DNA from: Kiloniella laminariae
Lineage (GTDB): Bacteria > Pseudomonadota > Alphaproteobacteria > Kiloniellales > Kiloniellaceae
Direction of reading: 5' to 3'
Assembly: GCF_027214005.1 (NCBI RefSeq)
Contig: NZ_JAPWGY010000002.1
Coordinates: 434,001-498,000, forward strand
Length of the DNA stretch: 64,000 bases
In this document: piece by piece, positions 60,913 to 64,000 of the stretch
Position numbering within the stretch: the stretch's first letter is position 1
Layout of the letters: each line of letters starts with the position of its first letter
Program-made: the position numbers and the translations under genes
Notes under the pieces: generated by a model
Database searches by the model: none
What the model was told of the DNA's origin: nothing
Seen by the model: only the letters and a program-made list of their open reading frames with translations

Positions 60913-61706
60913 TGAACGAAGCCAAGAACTTTAATGTACAATCCCTGCATGACAAGGTGCCATGTCAGAACATGATTGCGATTGCCTCTGGAAAAGGAGG
61001 CGTTGGCAAAACATGGCTTTCCATTACTCTGTCCCATGCCTTGTCAAATCTCGGCTGCAGAACTTTGCTGTTTGACGGGGATCTGGGCCTCGCCAACGTC
61101 GATATCCAGCTTGGGCTTGCCCCAAACAAGGATATGGGCGGCGTCCTGACAGGACGCTACGCCCTTAAAGACGCAGCTGTGCGCTATCCTGAAGGGGGCT
61201 TTGATGTACTGGCCGGACGTTCAGGCTCGGGCAGTCTTGCCAACCTTCCTGCCCAACGCCTCAGCCACCTCACCAGCGATCTGGCCAATCTGTCTGGTTC
61301 CTACGACCGGGTCATTCTTGATCTCGGGGCTGGAATTGACCGGACTGTACGCCAGCTTGCTGCACAGGCCCAGGTCTGTCTGGTGATTACAACTGATGAG
61401 CCGACCTCCCTTACCGATGCCTATGCCTTCATCAAGCTGACCAAAATGCAGAGACCAGATGCTGATCTTCGTGTTATAGTTAACATGGCCGAGACCGAGC
61501 ACGACGGGCACAAGACCTATAATACAATTCGCAAGGCTTGTGAGTCGTTCCTCAAGATCACGCCTCCCCTGGCGGGAATTATTGTCAAGGACAGCAAGAT
61601 AAAGGAAGCAATTCGCAATCAGACACCTCTGCTCGTCAGGTATCCCACATCCCCTGCAGCCGAGCGTGTCGAGCAGATTGCAAGGAATTTGCTCTCGGAT
61701 AGATGA
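60912..61706 (+). CDS. fleN: MinD/ParA-like flagellar number regulator FleN (FlhG)
   Basis: 264 residues. Deviant Walker A SGKGGVGKTWLSI (about 26-38), Walker A' region LLFDGDLGLANVDIQLGL, Walker B VILDLGAGID and LVITTDEPTSLTDAYAFIKL, as in FleN/FlhG. It restrains FlhF and flagellar number. The N-terminus includes a NFNVQSLHDKVP segment instead of the DQA..LR motif. No FleQ-type partner other than FlbD is visible. Follows flhF with overlapping ends. Confidence 0.94.
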   Translation: MNEAKNFNVQSLHDKVPCQNMIAIASGKGGVGKTWLSITLSHALSNLGCRTLLFDGDLGLANVDIQLGLAPNKDMGGVLTGRYALKDAAVRYPEGGFDVLAGRSGSGSLANLPAQRLSHLTSDLANLSGSYDRVILDLGAGIDRTVRQLAAQAQVCLVITTDEPTSLTDAYAFIKLTKMQRPDADLRVIVNMAETEHDGHKTYNTIRKACESFLKITPPLAGIIVKDSKIKEAIRNQTPLLVRYPTSPAAERVEQIARNLLSDR

Positions 61707-63214
61707 ACAAGGTCAGCCTGCCACTTGCATCGACGCCATCTCCACAAGCCGGTGTTACGACACAAGCTGCTCAGGTAAGTACAATCGCCAACTACCCTCC
61801 TGCACTCGTCACCCGGCCCGTGCAGGAACAGTTGCCCGGGACAGTCACTGGCCAAAATGCCAACGGCCAGCTTCTGGTTCAGACCCTCCTTGGCGAGTTA
61901 ACCATCAACAGCCAGCAAAAACTGCCCGCTGGAACGGAAGTGTTGCTTCAGTTCAGGACCCAGCGCCCTCCCTTTGAAATACTTCTGCTGCCCCAAACAG
62001 CAAAGGCTGCCGCCCAAACGCCGCCGCCTCACCATGCTCTGCCGAATGACAAACTCACTCTTGGCCACACCTTACAGGCGCTGATGCTGACGTCTTCCCC
62101 TGTTCCTTCGGGCACGAGCTCTCTTCCTCCTGCCCTGGCACAACTTCAGCCAGGTAACGGTTTTCTGGTAAGGGTAGAGATCCCACCCCAGGCCCCAAAA
62201 CCCTTTACATCGTCTCCCAGTCCAAACCCGGGTACGGCAGCCCCAACGGCGCCATCGACAGGGACGACGCCCCACACTCAAGCCACGGCTCCCCAAAGCA
62301 CAGGAACGGGAACAACAACGGTAACCACGCCATCCATTGTTACCACGACCTCAGGGACAACAATCATCCAGGGAACAGTTACAGGCACCAATCAGGGCTT
62401 CCCCGTTGTGCAGACCCCTTTGGGATCAATTCAACTGTCCATAAAGGCACCCATAACCTCTGGTACGTCCCTTACACTGACCCTCTCTCCGCAAATGGAA
62501 AACGAAACTTCCCTATCAGGCTTTTCACTTTCAGCCAGAGAAGGCGCCCCCGGACAAGATCTGCGCAGCCTCTTACAAACGGCGCTAACCAGCCTTATCC
62601 ATCAAGGGCAAGGCAATGCCCTGGCAAGCCACCTCCCCCATCAAGGACCTGCTCTGACCGCTGGCATACTTTTGTTCCTGAACGCCCTAAAATCCGGCTC
62701 TACCAAAAGCTGGCTCGGGGAAGATACTCTTTCCCTCCTCAGAAACAGTGGGCAGGTCGAACTTGCCCAGAAACTATCTGCCGATGCTCCCTTGATCGGA
62801 CAGCAGGTCGAAACCGCCCAGGGGGAATGGCGCATGACCCCCCTTCCCGTTCTCTATGAAGGGATGCTGCAAAAAGCCAATCTTTTTGTCAGGGACAGGG
62901 AACAGGGAGGCAAACACCAGGATGATCCCGACCGTGAAGAGGCAACCCGCTTCAAACTGGAAGTCGAGATGAGCCGAGACGGGGATATGCAATTCGATGG
63001 GCTGGTCAAAAAACACCATTTCGACCTTGTGGTTCGCAGCAGAAACAATCTGCCCCGATATATGCACCAGAAGATATCGGATATTTTCTATGCCGCAAAC
63101 GATGCAACAGGTTATGCGGGCCGAATCTCGTTCGAGGTTTCAAATCAATGGGAAAAATTAAGTGAAATCAGCGATCGCAATATCGCCAGTATTCACCAGA
63201 GTACTCTTGCCTAG
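61703..63214 (+). CDS. FliK-like protein, end of the fliF operon
   Basis: 503 residues. Low-complexity Pro/Thr/Ala-rich tracts occupy about 95-220, between two copies of a small beta module (PGTVTGQNANGQLLVQTLLGELTINSQQKLPAGTEVLLQF and QGTVTGTNQGFPVVQTPLGSIQLSIKAPITSGTSLTLTL). The C-terminal ~120 residues (LPVLYEGMLQKANLFVRD...EATRFKLEVEMSRDGDMQFDGLVKKHHFDLVVRSRNNLPRYMHQKISDIFYAANDATGYAGRISFEV) match the FliK C-terminal-type fold in outline (VEMSRDGDMQFDGLV compared with LHPSELGRVDVKL). A canonical fliK exists at 46530, so this is a second, diverged member. It overlaps fleN by 4 bases. No signal peptide. Confidence 0.65.
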   Translation: MNKVSLPLASTPSPQAGVTTQAAQVSTIANYPPALVTRPVQEQLPGTVTGQNANGQLLVQTLLGELTINSQQKLPAGTEVLLQFRTQRPPFEILLLPQTAKAAAQTPPPHHALPNDKLTLGHTLQALMLTSSPVPSGTSSLPPALAQLQPGNGFLVRVEIPPQAPKPFTSSPSPNPGTAAPTAPSTGTTPHTQATAPQSTGTGTTTVTTPSIVTTTSGTTIIQGTVTGTNQGFPVVQTPLGSIQLSIKAPITSGTSLTLTLSPQMENETSLSGFSLSAREGAPGQDLRSLLQTALTSLIHQGQGNALASHLPHQGPALTAGILLFLNALKSGSTKSWLGEDTLSLLRNSGQVELAQKLSADAPLIGQQVETAQGEWRMTPLPVLYEGMLQKANLFVRDREQGGKHQDDPDREEATRFKLEVEMSRDGDMQFDGLVKKHHFDLVVRSRNNLPRYMHQKISDIFYAANDATGYAGRISFEVSNQWEKLSEISDRNIASIHQSTLA

Positions 63215-63272
63215 ATGGGGCAGGAGATAAAACCGGCATACTTCTGCCTTCTCAGAATTTTATAATCCGGGA

Positions 63273-63701
63273 TCAATTTTCCGAAGACTTACGTCGCCGG
63301 TAAAGCTGTATCCCCATTTCATCAAATGCCGCCTGTTCTTTCTTGCGTAAAACTTCTTTTTGCCGACGAATGTCGTTGGCTTGGGCTTCTTCGTATTTTT
63401 TCAATTCCTGATAAATACTCTGAAGCTCCTGCTGGGCCTGATCTTTCCAGCCTATAATTTCCTCAATAGAATACACAATGCGCTGTCGGCGTTCCCGTGC
63501 CGCTTCGGCATAAACCGGATAGGTATGTGCCATTTCCGGGTTTTTGGTTGCAAAATCCTGTTCATGCTGCACATCCCGATCCAGTTTTTCCAGATCCTGG
63601 ATCAGTTTTTTTTCCAGTGTCTGCAGATCCGATAATTTTTGTTGCGCTTCATCCAGCTTCCAACTGCTGACACGAACAAGGCTATCCACAGGCGTCTTCA
63701 T
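63273..63701 (-). CDS. fliJ: flagellar export protein FliJ
   Basis: 142 residues forming a long two-stranded coiled coil: SLVRVSSWKLDEAQQKLSDLQTLEKKLIQDLEKLDRDVQHEQDF...YAEAARERRQRIVYSIEEIIGWKDQAQQELQSIYQELKKYEEAQANDIRRQKEVLRKKEQAAFDEMGIQLYRRR. FliJ sits in the FliI hexamer and links the ATPase to FlhA. ATGA overlap with fliI confirms the pairing. Confidence 0.92.
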   Translation of the reverse strand: MKTPVDSLVRVSSWKLDEAQQKLSDLQTLEKKLIQDLEKLDRDVQHEQDFATKNPEMAHTYPVYAEAARERRQRIVYSIEEIIGWKDQAQQELQSIYQELKKYEEAQANDIRRQKEVLRKKEQAAFDEMGIQLYRRRKSSEN

Positions 63702-64000
63702 GCGTCAGTTCCCATCAACCCGGCATCCTGAAACTCTCCGGCCCCGGAACCATCACCACCTTCAGGCCAGGCCAGCCCTATTGCCGCAGCAAGCTGTTCA
63801 TATCCCAGATCAAGATTACTTTGCTCGAATTTATCCTGTTTGAGAAAAGCCTCCAGGGCATCGTGATAAAGAATGGCTTCATCAATTGCCGGATCAGCCC
63901 CTGCAGAATAGGCCCCGATACGAATCAACTCCGCCATGTTCTCGTAAGTCGAGAGAAGCTGTCGCGCCCGGGTTACCAGATCATTCTGGCTTTCATTATT
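63698..64000 (-). CDS. fliI: flagellum-specific ATPase FliI, C-terminal fragment (runs off window)
   Basis: The last ~100 residues of FliI: ARQLLSTYENMAELIRIGAYSAGADPAIDEAI matches the C-terminal consensus of the flagellar/type III ATPases. The catalytic domain lies outside the window. The extreme C-terminus is Gly/Asp-rich and longer than in enterobacteria (WPEGGDGSGAGEFQDAG...). Confidence 0.93.
   Translation of the reverse strand, partial: NNESQNDLVTRARQLLSTYENMAELIRIGAYSAGADPAIDEAILYHDALEAFLKQDKFEQSNLDLGYEQLAAAIGLAWPEGGDGSGAGEFQDAGLMGTDA

Overview
The window is an almost complete flagellar gene cluster from an alphaproteobacterium. The evidence is the order alaS-recA-cckA, a CtrA/CckA/SciP-type regulatory gene set, perfect TTAA-N7-TTAA CtrA boxes, FliX, the fliF-fliG-fliH-fliN...flbD operon order known from Caulobacter, and a GTTC/GAAC-type candidate LexA site at recA. 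FlhF and a FleN/FlhG-type MinD ATPase point to polar flagellation. Base composition and the TPR/MotE/DUF6468 gene set suggest a Rhodospirillales-like (in the wide sense) bacterium, but the genus cannot be read from the sequence.

Layout. 1-4833: 5' end of alaS, an IalB-family periplasmic protein, recA and the hybrid kinase cckA. 5014-8439 (minus): export and rod genes flhB-fliR-fliQ-fliE-flgC-flgB. 8674-10868 (plus): csrA, a free-standing FlhB C-terminal-domain protein, an unknown small protein, fliO, fliP. 10949-20414 (minus): fliL-fliM-DUF6468-motE, then cheY-cheZ-(MotB-like protein lacking the ion-binding Asp)-motB-(1228-residue AMIN-like/TPR exported protein). 20821-24112 (plus): flgF-flgG-flgA-flgH. 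24189-25141 (minus): dksA and fliX. 25409-30789 (plus): flgI-flgJ-flgN-like-flgK-flgL-fliW. 30880-38290 (minus): a tight seven-gene operon that looks like flagellin glycosylation (GT41/SPINDLY-type O-GlcNAc transferase, two methyltransferases, WbqC, two tandem beta-propeller glycosidase-like proteins, GNAT). 38625-44537 (minus): fliS, fliD, flaG and two flagellin genes separated by a DegT-type aminotransferase. 44960-50501 (plus): rmlA, a second FliS-like gene, fliK, flgD, flgE. 50709-63214 (plus): sciP, then fliF-fliG-fliH-fliN-motA-flbD-flhA-flhF-fleN and a FliK-like protein. 63273-64000 (minus): fliJ and the 3' end of fliI.

Regulation can be read at three levels. CtrA boxes stand in front of the flgB and fliL operons (early genes). 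Sigma-54 promoters stand in front of flgF, flgI, the fliS2-fliK operon and both flagellins. Paired GGCAATTnTTGCC-type repeats lie about 90-130 bp upstream of the first flagellin promoter and also upstream of fliF, and are good candidates for binding of the encoded FlbD. Finally, both flagellin leader RNAs can fold into hairpins that present AGGA/GGA in the loop, the signature of CsrA binding, while csrA (with a similar hairpin before its own start) and its antagonist fliW are both encoded here. The flbT/flaF pair usual in alphaproteobacteria is not seen in the window. The combination suggests a CsrA-FliW-flagellin homeostasis loop working together with CtrA and FlbD/sigma-54 control.
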